Positions 19,456 through 30,083 of a stretch of 64,000 nt of DNA are shown piece by piece (within the stretch, counting starts at the first letter, position 1; each line of letters opens with the position of its first letter). The stretch comes from Desulfobulbus elongatus DSM 2908 (GTDB taxonomy: Bacteria; Desulfobacterota; Desulfobulbia; Desulfobulbales; Desulfobulbaceae). Under the pieces are notes generated by a model that worked only from the letters and a program-made list of their open reading frames with translations, made no database searches and was not told the origin of the DNA. Where the stretch lies: positions 1 through 64,000 of the forward strand of contig NZ_JHZB01000023.1 of NCBI RefSeq assembly GCF_000621145.1, written 5' to 3'. A program made the translations under genes and the position numbers.

Positions 19456-20349
19456 TCACGGCAATGCCCACACCCAGGCGGCAATCGGCGCGGCCAGTGC
19501 CAGGAGAAAGATCGGCGCCTGCCATGCCGGAGCCCGCAGCCGCTCGACAAAGCCGCTGCGGTGGCCCAGCCAGCCGCCGGCAAGGCCGCAGGCAAAGCCG
19601 AACAGATGGGCGCCGAGATCGGTCCGCACCCCTTCGCCGCCGAGCAGGGCGAGCAGTGCCGCGCCGGCACCCAGGGGCAGCAGCAAGGCCCTTGGCGAGC
19701 GGCGGGCGGAACGGGCCAGTTGCAGACCGGTCAAGAGGCCGATGGCCGCGAACACCGAGGTCGAAAATCCCACCGAAAGGTGGGGCTGCCCCCGCAGGCC
19801 GATATTGGCGAGATTGCCGAGGGTGCCGGTGATGACCAGCAGCAGCCAGCATTGGCCGTAGCCGATCATCCTGCCCAGCAGGTGAATGATCATGCCCCCG
19901 ATGAGGCAGTTGCCCAGGAGGTGGGCGAGATCGGCATGGAGGGTGAGGGCGGTCAACAGCCGCCACCACTCGTTGCGGCCAAAAACGGCGGCGCTGTCGA
20001 GCATCCCCCTGGCAAACCAGAGGTTGTCCGGGGTCCACGAGCCGGTCTGCGTGAAGAAGAGGGCGAGAAGCGCCAGCACCGGCAGGGTGGGCTGGGTCTG
20101 GGGCGACAGAGCCGGGGCGGGCGGCGGCGTTGGCGGCCAGTGCAGATTTTCCCGGTGATACGCGTCGAGGTGGAACCGGGCTGCTGGCGCATCCCCGACG
20201 GTGACCCGTAGCTGCCCGGCGGCCCGGTCATAGTGGAAAGGAATGCCGACGGCTTCCAGCACCAGCGCCAGCGATGCCATCGTGTCCGGTGTGCCTTCGG
20301 CGACCGGAATCAGATCGGCCCGTTCGTCATGATCGTTGAGAACCATCAC
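19456..20349 (-). CDS. Rhomboid-family intramembrane serine protease
   Basis: The first ~85 residues form a soluble N-terminal domain with a Pro-rich linker. Six or seven membrane helices follow. Rhomboid landmarks: the WWRLLTALTLHADLAHLLGN loop (WR and HxxxN), the Ser motif as VGFSTSVFAAIG in place of the common GASGxxxG, and the C-terminal catalytic His in LGAHLFGFACG. Ser and His are both present, so activity is plausible despite the atypical Ser motif. The frame opens with two ATG codons and either could be used. It is divergent from the Tim44-domain gene and has no obvious substrate nearby. Confidence 0.85.
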   Translation of the reverse strand: MMVLNDHDERADLIPVAEGTPDTMASLALVLEAVGIPFHYDRAAGQLRVTVGDAPAARFHLDAYHRENLHWPPTPPPAPALSPQTQPTLPVLALLALFFTQTGSWTPDNLWFARGMLDSAAVFGRNEWWRLLTALTLHADLAHLLGNCLIGGMIIHLLGRMIGYGQCWLLLVITGTLGNLANIGLRGQPHLSVGFSTSVFAAIGLLTGLQLARSARRSPRALLLPLGAGAALLALLGGEGVRTDLGAHLFGFACGLAGGWLGHRSGFVERLRAPAWQAPIFLLALAAPIAAWVWALP

Positions 20350-20543
20350 ATCATTGTCTGCATGAAAAGGCGGTTTGCCAAGGTGGTGTCGGCATCGGCG
20401 CCAAGGACGGCCGGGGCGATTGATGGCCGGTATGTCTTGACAATGGGGGCATGGCCATTACAATGTATCCGTTTTACCGTATCCGGAGCTGAAGCCCTTG
20501 GCAACAAGCCCCGCTGCATCCGGCGGAATCGTTTTCGCCGCCC

Positions 20544-21527
20544 ATGAACCCGAACGACGGACGATTCATTATGCTTGCCTTGCTCAAACGATTGACCCCC
20601 TTTCTCCTGGTCCTTTTCACCGTAACCCTTTTCGATGCCGGCATCTCTACCCAATATGCCGAGGCCCGGTCCAAATCCGGCGGCCGTTCGTTCAGCAGCC
20701 CCATGCGGCAGCCCTCGGCCCAACCGACCGCACCCGGTCAATTCGGCCAGCAGCGGCAACAGCAGCAGATGCAGCAGCCGGGAGGCGGCTTTGGCCGCGG
20801 CCTGATGGGCGGCTTGGTCGGCGGTGCACTCGGCGGCCTGCTCTTTGGCAGCCTGTTCGGCATGGGCGGCAGCGGCATGGGCATTCTGCCGCTTCTGCTC
20901 CTGGGCGGCGTCGGCTATTTTCTCTACAAACGGTTCGCCAACCGGCCGCCGGTGCCTTCCTCGGCCGGCTATCAGCAGCCGCCCGATGCCGGCAGATTTC
21001 AGGCCGGTCAAGGCGTCTTCGGCGGCGGTTCGGTGCCGCCTGTGCCGCCGGTTCCTCCCATCCGCGAGACCCGGACCGTGGAGCAGGGATTGGCGGAAAT
21101 CCGTCTGGCCGATCCCGGTTTCGACGAGAAATATTTCCTCGAAGTCGCCTCGGATGTCTTCTTCAAGGTGCAGGCCGGCTGGATGCGACGCGATCTGGAT
21201 TCCTACCGCAACCTGCTGGGCAGCCAGTTGGCGGCCGAATATGAAGGCCATTTCGCCCGCATGCGGGAGGATGGCCGGATCAACAAGCTGGAGAGCATCG
21301 CCATCCGCAGGGTGGAGATCGTGGATGCCGGCAGCAACAACGGCGAGGATCATGTCACCGTGCTGTTCACCGCCAATCTGCTCGACTATACCGTGGACGA
21401 CACAACCGGCGCCCTGGTCGAGGGCAGCATGACCGAGCCGGTGAAATTCGCCGAACAGTGGACCTGGGCCCGGCCGGTCCGAACCGAGGCCTGGAAACTC
21501 GAAGGCATCGAGGTCGTCGAAGGATAG
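20544..21527 (+). CDS. Tim44-like domain membrane protein
   Basis: The 327-residue protein has a signal-like N-terminal helix (residues about 10-40; an internal ATG at 20571 may be the true start), a low-complexity Gln/Pro stretch (GQFGQQRQQQQMQQPGGG), a Gly-rich membrane segment (GLMGGLVGGALGGLLFG plus GILPLLLLGGVGYFLY), and a C-terminal Tim44/MBA1-type domain from about residue 185 (DPGFDEKYFLEVASDVFFKV to EQWTWARPV). Proteins of this design are common in proteobacteria and of unclear function, perhaps at the membrane surface. It is single, followed by a strong terminator. Confidence 0.8.
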   Translation: MNPNDGRFIMLALLKRLTPFLLVLFTVTLFDAGISTQYAEARSKSGGRSFSSPMRQPSAQPTAPGQFGQQRQQQQMQQPGGGFGRGLMGGLVGGALGGLLFGSLFGMGGSGMGILPLLLLGGVGYFLYKRFANRPPVPSSAGYQQPPDAGRFQAGQGVFGGGSVPPVPPVPPIRETRTVEQGLAEIRLADPGFDEKYFLEVASDVFFKVQAGWMRRDLDSYRNLLGSQLAAEYEGHFARMREDGRINKLESIAIRRVEIVDAGSNNGEDHVTVLFTANLLDYTVDDTTGALVEGSMTEPVKFAEQWTWARPVRTEAWKLEGIEVVEG

Positions 21528-21551
21528 CGGCTGCCATCATTCGAGAGTGGC

Positions 21552-21586
21552 GAGCCGCCTCCCGTACGGGAGGCGGCTCTTTTTTT
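21552..21586 (+). terminator. Strong rho-independent terminator
   Basis: A 12-bp perfect stem (21552-21563 with 21568-21579) and a GTAC loop are followed by seven T, directly after the Tim44-domain gene. Confidence 0.92.
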
Positions 21587-21654
21587 GTCAGGACGAACGG
21601 CCGGACCGGCAGCGGATTTTCCGCCCGTGCACCGGCTCGGAGGAGAAGAAAGGA

Positions 21655-21993
21655 ATGACGACAATCACCTGGGATGACTTCGCCAGGGTGGAGCTGCGGG
21701 TCGGGCAAATCGTCAGGGCGGAGGTCTTTGCCGAGGCCCGCAAACCCGCCTACATCCTGCATGTCGATTTCGGCCCCGAGATCGGGATCAGAAAATCGAG
21801 CGCCCAGATCACCGCCCTGTACCGGCCGGAGGCATTGATCGGCCGCCAGGTGGTGGGGGTGGTGAACTTCCCCAAGAAACAGATCGGTCCGCTGATGTCG
21901 GAATGTCTCGTTACCGGCTTCTATAACGAGAACAACGAGGTGGTGCTCTGCGTGCCCGACCGGCCGGTGCCGCTGGGGGCCAAGCTGGGCTGA
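21655..21993 (+). CDS. csaA: CsaA-type tRNA-binding protein
   Basis: Small stand-alone tRNA-binding OB-fold protein. At 112 residues it has the usual CsaA length. The motif WDDFARVELRVGQIV at residues 5-19 and the conserved KSSAQIT near 54 match this family, which binds tRNA and has been described as export-related chaperones in other bacteria. The start at 21655 has GGAGGAGAAG upstream; the open frame extends further upstream through the terminator hairpin, which is not coding. It is monocistronic and convergent with the etf operon. Confidence 0.88.
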   Translation: MTTITWDDFARVELRVGQIVRAEVFAEARKPAYILHVDFGPEIGIRKSSAQITALYRPEALIGRQVVGVVNFPKKQIGPLMSECLVTGFYNENNEVVLCVPDRPVPLGAKLG

Positions 21994-22012
21994 GGAACCG
22001 AACGCGGGGACA

Positions 22013-22052
22013 CAAAAAAAACGCCGCGCAGCCAGGTGTCGGCCGCGCGGCG
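22013..22052 (-). terminator. Terminator of the etfA end of the beta-oxidation operon
   Basis: On the minus strand a GC-only stem (22045-22052 with 22022-22029) is followed by eight T. It lies 39 bases after the etfA stop. Confidence 0.85.
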
Positions 22053-22090
22053 GAGAGTGCGAAGGGAGCGGGCAGGGGACGGGAGTCCGC

Positions 22091-23008
22091 CTAGCGCGCG
22101 CCGAGTTTTTCGGTCAGCACCGGCAGGAACTGCTTGAGGTCGGCCACCACCAGGACGTTGGCCACCTCGCCGATGGGGGCATCCCTGTCGGTGTTGATGG
22201 CGACGATGAAATCCGACTTCTTCATGCCGGCCAGGTGCTGGATGGCGCCGGAAATGCCGCAGGCCACATAGAGCTTCGGGGTGACCGTGCTGCCGGTGGT
22301 GCCGACCTGGCGGTTGTGCTCGACCCAGCCGGCATCGACCACGGGCCGGCTGGCGCCGTATTCGCCGCCCAGGGCCTTGGCCAGCGCCTGCACCATGGCC
22401 ACGTTTTCCGGTTTGCCCACGCCGCGGCCGGCACTGACGATGATCTCGGCCTTGGTCAGGTCGACGCCCTCGATCTTGGCCGCTTCATAGCCGGTGCACT
22501 GCACCTTGCCGGCAGCACCGGTATCGATCTCGACCACCGTGGGCGTGCCTTCCGGCTCCGCCTCCATGCCGAAGGCGCCCGCCTGGATGGTCAGGACGGT
22601 CTGGGCCGTGATGGCCTTGATGGTGCGCCGCAGCTTGGCGTTGCACACCGGCACCACCGGTAGGCCGTTGTCGACGGCGACGACCTCGGAAACCTGTGCC
22701 GCCTGCAGGGCCACGGCGACCCGCGGGGCCAGGTCCCAGCCGTAGGACGAGTGCAGAAACACGATCTGGGCCGGCTGTTCCTTGGCGATCACGTCCAGGA
22801 GCAACTGCTTGTGCACCGTGGGGTTGTATTCGCCGTACTTGGCCGCATCGGCCAGGTACAGGGTGCCGTTGAATTTGGGCACCTCTCCGGCAGAGCCCAC
22901 GAGGAACATGGCTGCCTCGGCCCGTTGCTGCTGGGCGAAGGCGATCAGTTGGCTGTATTCGGCGCGCAGTTTTCCTTCCCGGAATTCCGCCACAAGTAAG
23001 GTCTTCAT
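22091..23008 (-). CDS. etfA: Electron transfer flavoprotein, alpha subunit
   Basis: FAD-binding subunit of the Etf heterodimer that accepts electrons from acyl-CoA dehydrogenase. The 305-residue protein carries the C-terminal FAD signature: [13 protein letters not shown] near 188, [28 protein letters not shown] near 237-264, and [19 protein letters not shown] near 272. It follows etfB by nine bases on the minus strand. The neighbouring membrane FeS protein is the expected electron acceptor, so quinone reduction is the likely purpose. I cannot tell bifurcating from non-bifurcating Etf by eye. Confidence 0.96.
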   Translation of the reverse strand: MKTLLVAEFREGKLRAEYSQLIAFAQQQRAEAAMFLVGSAGEVPKFNGTLYLADAAKYGEYNPTVHKQLLLDVIAKEQPAQIVFLHSSYGWDLAPRVAVALQAAQVSEVVAVDNGLPVVPVCNAKLRRTIKAITAQTVLTIQAGAFGMEAEPEGTPTVVEIDTGAAGKVQCTGYEAAKIEGVDLTKAEIIVSAGRGVGKPENVAMVQALAKALGGEYGASRPVVDAGWVEHNRQVGTTGSTVTPKLYVACGISGAIQHLAGMKKSDFIVAINTDRDAPIGEVANVLVVADLKQFLPVLTEKLGAR

Positions 23009-23017
23009 GGGTCTCTC

Positions 23018-23788
23018 CTAGGCCAGAACGGTGGTTTTTTCTTTGAGCAGCTGGATCAGTTTGTCGGCCAGTTCGGGAATCTCGCCCTCCAGCACCAGGC
23101 CGCCCCCCTTCTTCTCGGGAAAGGCACAGGCGGTCGTTTCCTGGCGGGGGCCCAGGCCGCCGACATCGGGCGCCAGGGGCAACAGCTCTTTTTTCTTGGC
23201 CTTCATGATGTTGGGCAGGGTCGGATAGCGCGGCGTGTTGAGGCCCAGCTGGCAGGTGAGCACCACCGGCGTGGTCGCCGTGACCAGGGCCTTGCTGCCG
23301 CCCTCGAGTTCGCGTTTGACCTGGACCGTGCCGTTGTCATAGGCAAAACCGACAATGGTGGTCACCGCCGGAATGCCGAGCAGTTCGGCGACCATGACGC
23401 CCACCTGGGCGCTGCCGCGGTCCTGCGACTGCATGCCGGTGAAGATGACGTCGAAGTTTTTGTCCTTGGCGAACCCGGCGATCATGGTGGCGATGGCGAT
23501 CGGCTCCCGCTTGGCGGAATCGGGATCGGCGATGTGCACGCCCCGGTCGCAGCCCATGGCCAGGGCCTTCTTGATGGCCTCGGTCACCTGGTCCGGGCCG
23601 ATGCAGAGCACGGTCAGGTCGGCATCCTTGACCTGCTCTTTCAGCCGCACCGCCTGCTCGACGGCGTATTCGTCGTACTCGTTCATCCGCCAGGCCAGGT
23701 CGGCCCGGTCATACCAGGTGCCTTCGCCGTTGATCTTGAATTTCGATTCCATGTCCGGAACCTGTTTGATGCAGATCAGTATGTTCAT
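23018..23788 (-). CDS. etfB: Electron transfer flavoprotein, beta subunit
   Basis: AMP- or FAD-binding subunit of Etf. It starts MNILICIKQVPDMESK, the normal family N-terminus, with the conserved ALAMGCDRGVHI block near 77-88 and the TGMQSQDRGSAQVGVMVAELLGIP loop near 118-141 that contacts the cofactor. The length of 256 is standard. It is placed between the membrane FeS oxidoreductase gene and etfA, all on the minus strand. Confidence 0.96.
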   Translation of the reverse strand: MNILICIKQVPDMESKFKINGEGTWYDRADLAWRMNEYDEYAVEQAVRLKEQVKDADLTVLCIGPDQVTEAIKKALAMGCDRGVHIADPDSAKREPIAIATMIAGFAKDKNFDVIFTGMQSQDRGSAQVGVMVAELLGIPAVTTIVGFAYDNGTVQVKRELEGGSKALVTATTPVVLTCQLGLNTPRYPTLPNIMKAKKKELLPLAPDVGGLGPRQETTACAFPEKKGGGLVLEGEIPELADKLIQLLKEKTTVLA

Positions 23789-23827
23789 CGTGCTCCTCCA
23801 GCAATCAGACTCAACTAATGGGTTATT

Positions 23828-25825
23828 TTATGCATTCTTCAGGGCAAGCCGTTCGGCCAGCACCTCGGCGATATCTCTGGGACGCAACTGCTCCTCGACA
23901 TTGGCCCCCTTGACGCCGTCCTCGAACATGGTCAGGCAGAACGGACAGTTGGCCAGCAACTGCCCGGCCCCGGTGGCCACGGCCATCTCCACCCGCTTGA
24001 CGTTGATGCGCTCGCCCAGTTTCTCCTCGGCCAGGATCCGGCCGCCGCCGGCGCTGCAACAGAACGCCTGATCGCGGTTTTTGGCCATCTCGGCGATGCG
24101 GCCGCCCATCGACCGGATCAGTTTTCTCGGGGCGTCGTAGATGCCGTTGTGCCGGCCGAGGTAACAGGAGTCGTGGTAGGTGCAGGTGAATTCCTCGCCC
24201 CCGACCGGCAGCCGGCTGTCGGCGACCAGTTGTTCGAGGAAGAGGGCGTGGGGCACGACCTCGACGTCGAAGTCGAAATCGCGGTAGTCCTTGGCCAGGG
24301 TGTTGAAGCAGTGCGGGCAGGTGGTGACGATCTTCTTGACGCCATACCCTTTGATGACCTCCACGGTCTCCATGGCCAGGGTCTGGTAGAGATACTCGTT
24401 GCCCATCTTGCGCATCGGCTCGCCGCAGCACTTCTCCTCCTTGCCGAGGATGCCGACCTTGACGCCGGCGGCCTGGCAGAGCCTGACAAAGCTCGTGGCC
24501 ACCGCGATGTTGCGCTTGTCGAAGGAGGCGTAACAGCCGACGAAATAGAGCAGGTCCACCTCGGGGTCCTCGGCCAGCGGCTTGATGCCCAGGGATTCGG
24601 CCCAGTCGCCGCGCGCGGCATAGCCCATGCCCAGCGGGTTGCCGTTGACCTCGGTCTGTTCCATGGCGGCCATCACTTCCTCGCCCGGGAATTCGCCCTC
24701 CATCAGCACCAGGTTGCGCCGCATCTCGATGATCTTGCCCACATGCTCGATGGAAGCCGGGCAGATGTCCTGACAGGCGCGGCAGGTGGTGCAGGCCCAG
24801 ATGGCCTCGCGGCCGACGGTCTCAATTAGGTTGGCGTCCGGCCTGGTGAAGGCGAGCTCGCCGATCTGGTTGACGACCTGCATCGGCGACAGCGGCTTGC
24901 CGGTGGCGTAAGCGGGGCACCGGTCCTGGCAGCGCTTGCACAGGGTGCAGGCGTCGGCGTCGAAGATGTCCTTCCAGCGCAGGTCGCCCAGTTCGTTGGC
25001 GCCGAATTTCTCCGTATTCTCGTCTTCCAGATTGACCGTGGTCAGCTTGCCGGTGGGGCCGCGGTCGGCGAAGAAGGCATTGGCGCTGGTGGTGACGATA
25101 TGGCGGAACTTGGTGAAGGGAAGGACGGCGATGAAGCCGAGGGCCAGGAGAAGATGGCACCACCAAAGGACAACGTGCAGGGTTCGCAGCCCTGCCTCGT
25201 CCAGGCCGGCGAGCAGGGTGGCCACGCCCCAGCCGACCGGTGACCACGCCGCCAACTGCGGGATGTGCATCTCGGTGACCGCCATGCGGGCGCCCTCGAT
25301 GAGGAAACCGGTGATCAGGATGGCGAACAAAAAGCCGTGCATGAGGGCGTCGTCGCCCTTGGTCACCAACCCCTGCGGTCGAATCAGGTAGCGGCGCACC
25401 AGCAGGCCGGTCAGCATCAGGATGGCCACCAGGCCGGCCAGGTCGAGCGTCAGGGAAAAGAGTTTGTAGAAGGTTCCCTTGAGAAATTTGATATCGAACA
25501 GGAGATCGGTGAAATCGGCCTGGGCGACGATCAGCGCCGTGCCGATGAACAGGACGAAAAAACTCCAGAAAAAGAGCGCGTGCGCCGTCCCGGGGCCCGG
25601 AACCCGGAAGACCTTGGTCTGCAGGAGCATGGTCTCCAGCATGTGTTTGACGCGCTCGCCCCGCCCATCCGTCCGGTCCAGGGGCTGGCCGAGGCGATAG
25701 ACCTTGAGCCGCTTGAAAAAGCCGAGCGCGCAAACGGCCACGGCCACCAGCAACAGGCCGTACATGGGCGCCAAGGTGGTGAACCCATGACCGACATTCC
25801 AATAAATTTCACGGGTAAACTCCAT
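23828..25825 (-). CDS. Membrane FeS oxidoreductase, probable Etf:menaquinone oxidoreductase
   Basis: This 665-residue protein joins a membrane cytochrome b/NarI-like part (about 1-250; five or six helices, with His residues suited to heme b) to a soluble HdrD-like part. The soluble part has two [4Fe-4S] motifs, CTLCKRCQDRCP near 286 and CTTCRACQDICP near 338, and two CCG domains (EKCCGEPMRKMG near 460, FCCSAGGGRILAEE near 600). This architecture is known from EtfAB-linked menaquinone reductases (often called EMO) in Geobacter and sulfate reducers. Its location directly before etfB-etfA supports that role. Electrons from fatty acyl-CoA oxidation would enter the quinone pool here. Confidence 0.88.
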   Translation of the reverse strand: MEFTREIYWNVGHGFTTLAPMYGLLLVAVAVCALGFFKRLKVYRLGQPLDRTDGRGERVKHMLETMLLQTKVFRVPGPGTAHALFFWSFFVLFIGTALIVAQADFTDLLFDIKFLKGTFYKLFSLTLDLAGLVAILMLTGLLVRRYLIRPQGLVTKGDDALMHGFLFAILITGFLIEGARMAVTEMHIPQLAAWSPVGWGVATLLAGLDEAGLRTLHVVLWWCHLLLALGFIAVLPFTKFRHIVTTSANAFFADRGPTGKLTTVNLEDENTEKFGANELGDLRWKDIFDADACTLCKRCQDRCPAYATGKPLSPMQVVNQIGELAFTRPDANLIETVGREAIWACTTCRACQDICPASIEHVGKIIEMRRNLVLMEGEFPGEEVMAAMEQTEVNGNPLGMGYAARGDWAESLGIKPLAEDPEVDLLYFVGCYASFDKRNIAVATSFVRLCQAAGVKVGILGKEEKCCGEPMRKMGNEYLYQTLAMETVEVIKGYGVKKIVTTCPHCFNTLAKDYRDFDFDVEVVPHALFLEQLVADSRLPVGGEEFTCTYHDSCYLGRHNGIYDAPRKLIRSMGGRIAEMAKNRDQAFCCSAGGGRILAEEKLGERINVKRVEMAVATGAGQLLANCPFCLTMFEDGVKGANVEEQLRPRDIAEVLAERLALKNA

Positions 25826-25969
25826 CCAAGCTCCCCCTGCCTGCGCAACAACAGACGTTGTCTTCCATGCTTTGCTTTGTACAGAAGAAGAGAGGCGGCG
25901 GGTGCCGGCGCTCTCTTCTTGGTTCGATCCGAAACATCAGGCGATGCGGCCGCCCCGGCCGCAGCTGGG

Positions 25970-27115
25970 TTACCTGGTCAAGGCCGCGCCGATGACCACC
26001 CGCTGGACTTCGCTGGTGCCTTCGTAGATCTCGGTGATCTTGGCATCGCGCATCATCCGCTCGACCGGGAATTCGCGGGTGTAGCCATAGCCGCCGTGGA
26101 GCTGGACCGCCTGGGTGGTGACCCGCATGGCGGTTTCCGAGGCAAAGAGTTTGGCCATGGCCGAATCCTGGGAATAGGACAGGCCGGCGCTGGCCCGGTA
26201 GGCGGCGTTGTAGATCAGAAGCCGCGCGGCCTCGATCTGGGTGGCCATGTCCGCCAACTGGAAGGACACGCCCTGGAAGGCGGCGATCGGTTTGTTGAAC
26301 TGCTCGCGCTCCTTGGTGTAGGCGCAGGCGGCATCGAAGGCCCCCTGGGCGATACCCAGCGCCTGGGCGGCAATGCCGATGCGGCCGCCGTCGAGGGTCT
26401 TCATCGCCACCTTGAAGCCCTGGCCTTCCTGGCCGAGCAGGTTTTCGCCGGGGATGCGGCAGTTCTCGAATACCAGTTCCATGGTGGGCGAAGAGCGGAT
26501 GCCCATTTTCTTCTCCTTCTTGCCGAAGGAGAAGCCGGGGGTGCCCTTCTCGACGATAAAGGCGCTGATGCCGCGGTGCTTCTCAGCACTCTTGTCGCTC
26601 CGGGCCAGCACCACGTAAATCTCGGCCTCGCCGGCGTTGGTGATGAAAATCTTGGAACCGTTGAGGATCCAGTCGTTGCCGTCGCGGGTGGCGGTGGTCT
26701 TGGTGCCGCCGGCATCGGAACCGGCGGACGGCTCGGTCAGGCCGAAGGCGCCCATTTTCTCGCCCTTGGCCAGCGGGGTCAGGTATTTTTGTTTTTGTGC
26801 CTCGGTGCCGAACATGTAGATCGGGTTGGCGCAGAGGGAGAGGTGCGCCGACAGGGTGACACCGGTGGAGCCGCAGACCCGTGACAGTTCCTCGACGGCG
26901 ATGGCGTAGCTGATGTAATCGGCGCCGGCGCCGCCGTACTCTTCCGGAAAGACGATGCCGGTCAGGCCCAGCTCGGCCAGGCGGTCGAACATCAGGGCCC
27001 GGTCGAACCGTTCGGTTTCGTCCCGCTCGGCTGCGGACGGCGCCACCTCCGTCTCGGCAAAGCTCCTTACCATGTCGCGGATCAGTTTCTGCTCTTCAGT
27101 CAGTTCAAATTGCAT
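25970..27115 (-). CDS. Acyl-CoA dehydrogenase (short-chain type)
   Basis: FAD enzyme forming the 2,3-enoyl-CoA. The 381-residue protein shows the family landmarks: [15 protein letters not shown] near 82, [20 protein letters not shown] near 121-140 (signature 1), [20 protein letters not shown] near 334-353, and the catalytic Glu in [11 protein letters not shown] near 359-369. The Glu position fits the butyryl/short-chain and glutaryl-like group. It lies between the thioesterase gene and the membrane FeS gene; with etfAB it forms a complete oxidation module. Exact chain length is not readable from the sequence alone. Confidence 0.95.
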   Translation of the reverse strand: MQFELTEEQKLIRDMVRSFAETEVAPSAAERDETERFDRALMFDRLAELGLTGIVFPEEYGGAGADYISYAIAVEELSRVCGSTGVTLSAHLSLCANPIYMFGTEAQKQKYLTPLAKGEKMGAFGLTEPSAGSDAGGTKTTATRDGNDWILNGSKIFITNAGEAEIYVVLARSDKSAEKHRGISAFIVEKGTPGFSFGKKEKKMGIRSSPTMELVFENCRIPGENLLGQEGQGFKVAMKTLDGGRIGIAAQALGIAQGAFDAACAYTKEREQFNKPIAAFQGVSFQLADMATQIEAARLLIYNAAYRASAGLSYSQDSAMAKLFASETAMRVTTQAVQLHGGYGYTREFPVERMMRDAKITEIYEGTSEVQRVVIGAALTR

Positions 27116-27305
27116 GTTGTTCTCCCCCTGGATGCGTCTTGTCTCTTCGATTCAATATTGGACATCCCTTGCTCCGAACAAGGCGAGCATCAATGGATGT
27201 CATTTTTTCCGGCCGGGTCCGCCCGCCCAGGCAGACCGTCGCCGGCTCCCGTCTTGTCGGTGCCGCACGGGAATCGCACCGTTGGTGCCGGCCAGGCCGG
27301 CCCGT

Positions 27306-27755
27306 TTATTCTTGTCCCTTGATCTGCAGGTAGAGCACCGTGCCCCTGGCGCAGACGGTGCCGGCGGCGGTCAGGGTCAGGTCGACGGTCACCTTGCGGC
27401 CCTTGATCTCGATTACCTTGCCACGCACCTCCAGTTCGGTATTGATCGGGGTCGGCGCCAGATAGTCCACCTTCAGGGAGGCGGTGACAAAGCGCGAGAT
27501 CGGCTTGCCCTCTTCCTTGGCCTTGGCGGCCGCGGCGGTGCCGGCGCCGTGGCAGTCGATCAGCGAGGCGATCATGCCGCCGTAGAGAAAGCCCGGAAAA
27601 CCGCCGGTGTATTTGGGATCCGGGGTGTAGCGGCAGACCGTCTCCTCGCCGTCCCAGTAGCTCTTCAGGTGGTGCCCCTGCGGATTGAGCCGGCCGCAGC
27701 CGTAGCAGTGGGCATAGTCATCGGGATATTGATCCTGAAACGCCAACTCGCTCAT
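27306..27755 (-). CDS. Hotdog-fold thioesterase (PaaI/4HBT type)
   Basis: The 149-residue single hotdog domain carries YAHCYGCGRLNPQGHHLKSY at the N-terminus and GGFPGFLYGGMIASLIDCHGAGTA near residues 51-72, where HGAGTA holds the helix of the active site. It probably hydrolyses an acyl-CoA. The location within a beta-oxidation operon suggests release of a free acid or CoA recycling. Four Cys/His near the N-terminus (CYGCGRLNPQGHH) are frequent in this subgroup. Confidence 0.85.
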   Translation of the reverse strand: MSELAFQDQYPDDYAHCYGCGRLNPQGHHLKSYWDGEETVCRYTPDPKYTGGFPGFLYGGMIASLIDCHGAGTAAAAKAKEEGKPISRFVTASLKVDYLAPTPINTELEVRGKVIEIKGRKVTVDLTLTAAGTVCARGTVLYLQIKGQE

Positions 27756-27833
27756 CGTTTCCTCCTCAATGGAAGGCGTCCGGCGCCGTCAAGACGACAC
27801 GGCATCGGCCCGCGGGCTCCCACCCTGTTCGCG

Positions 27834-28685
<852 letters not shown>

Positions 28686-28748
28686 ACCCGTCTCCCTTCC
28701 TTGAAAGAACATTGATCCGGCCGGGGCATCCGGCCGTGAACCTGGAAA

Positions 28749-30050
28749 CTATTTATTGGCGTTGCCGATCACCATGGCCATGCCCATGCCGCCGCCGATG
28801 CACATGGTGATCAGGCCGGTGGCGCAGCCGGTGCGCTGCATGTGATGGATGGCGGTGACCATCTGGCGGGCTCCGGTGCAGCCGATGGGATGGCCCATGG
28901 AGATGCCGCTGCCCAGCTGGTTGGGCTTTTCCACGTCGATGCCCAGCTCCAGCATGCAGCCGATGGCCTGGGCGGCGAAGGCCTCGTTGAGTTCGATCAT
29001 GTCGATGTCGGCAATGGTCTTGCCGCTCTGCTTGAGGGCCTTCTGGATGGCCGGTACCGGGCCGAGGCCCATGTAGGCGGGATCGAGGCCGCCGGAGGCG
29101 AAGCTGTCGATGGTGGCCAGCGGCTTGAGTCCCAGTTGCGTGGCCTTGGCCCTGCTCATCAGCAGGACTGTGGCGGCGCCGTCGTTGATGCCCGAGGCGT
29201 TGCCGGCGGTGACGGTGCCGTCCTTGGCAAAGGCCGGCCGGAGCTTGGCCATCTTCTCCATGGAGGTTTCCATGGGCCGTTCGTCCTGGGCGAACAGCAC
29301 TTCCTGCTTGCCGGCTTTCACCGGGATCGGGACGATCTCGTCCCTGAAGAGGCCGTCTTTGATGCCGCGCAGGGCACGGGTGTGGCTGAGCACGGCCAGC
29401 CGGTCCTGATCCTCGCGGCTGATGTTGTACATCCGGGCGATGTTCTCGGCGGTGACGCCCATGTGGTAGCCGTAGAAGATTTCATAGAGGCCGTCGTAGA
29501 CCATCAGGTCGTAGACCTCGCCGATGCCGGTGAGTTCCATGCGGTGGCCCCAGCGGGCCTTGGGCAGGGCCATGGGGGTCATGGACATGTTTTCCTGGCC
29601 GCCGGCCAGCACCACCTCGGCCTGGCCGGTCATGATCGACTGGGCGCCCAGGGCGATGGCCTTGAGGCCGGAACCGCAGACCTTGTTGATGGTAAAAGCC
29701 GGCGTCTCCTTGGCCAGTCCGGCCTTGATCATGGCCTGGCGGGCGGGGTTCTGCCCCTGGCCGGCCTGGAGGACATTGCCCATGATCACCTCGTCGATCG
29801 TTATCGGTGTGGCGGCGCTGTCCCATTCCCCGGCCCTGGCTTCCAGCTCGATGGCGCCCTGATCTTTCAGCTTGGCCGGGGCAACCGCCAGCAGGTCGGG
29901 GCCGGCCACCGGCCGCAGCCCGACCTTGCGCAGGGTTTCGCGCATGACGACCGCGCCGAGATTGACCACGGGGGTTGCTTTCAGGCTGCCGCCAAAGGCG
30001 CCAACCGCTGTCCGGCTGCCACTGACAATCACCACTTCGTTCATCGACAT
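28749..30050 (-). CDS. Acetyl-CoA acetyltransferase (thiolase)
   Basis: Cleaves acetoacetyl-CoA or longer 3-ketoacyl-CoA, or runs in reverse. The nucleophile is in [17 protein letters not shown] near residue 123-139; NEAFAAQ and [15 protein letters not shown] with the second Cys (CIGGGMGMA near 418) complete the active site. At 433 residues it is about 40 longer than the standard enzyme; the extra length lies at about 50-85, before [14 protein letters not shown]. This insertion seems to be a variant of deltaproteobacterial thiolases rather than an error, as the frame is uninterrupted. It is the second gene of the operon. Confidence 0.94.
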   Translation of the reverse strand: MSMNEVVIVSGSRTAVGAFGGSLKATPVVNLGAVVMRETLRKVGLRPVAGPDLLAVAPAKLKDQGAIELEARAGEWDSAATPITIDEVIMGNVLQAGQGQNPARQAMIKAGLAKETPAFTINKVCGSGLKAIALGAQSIMTGQAEVVLAGGQENMSMTPMALPKARWGHRMELTGIGEVYDLMVYDGLYEIFYGYHMGVTAENIARMYNISREDQDRLAVLSHTRALRGIKDGLFRDEIVPIPVKAGKQEVLFAQDERPMETSMEKMAKLRPAFAKDGTVTAGNASGINDGAATVLLMSRAKATQLGLKPLATIDSFASGGLDPAYMGLGPVPAIQKALKQSGKTIADIDMIELNEAFAAQAIGCMLELGIDVEKPNQLGSGISMGHPIGCTGARQMVTAIHHMQRTGCATGLITMCIGGGMGMAMVIGNANK

Positions 30051-30083
30051 CGTGCTCCTCCGATTGTGTTTGAGCGCAAGGGG

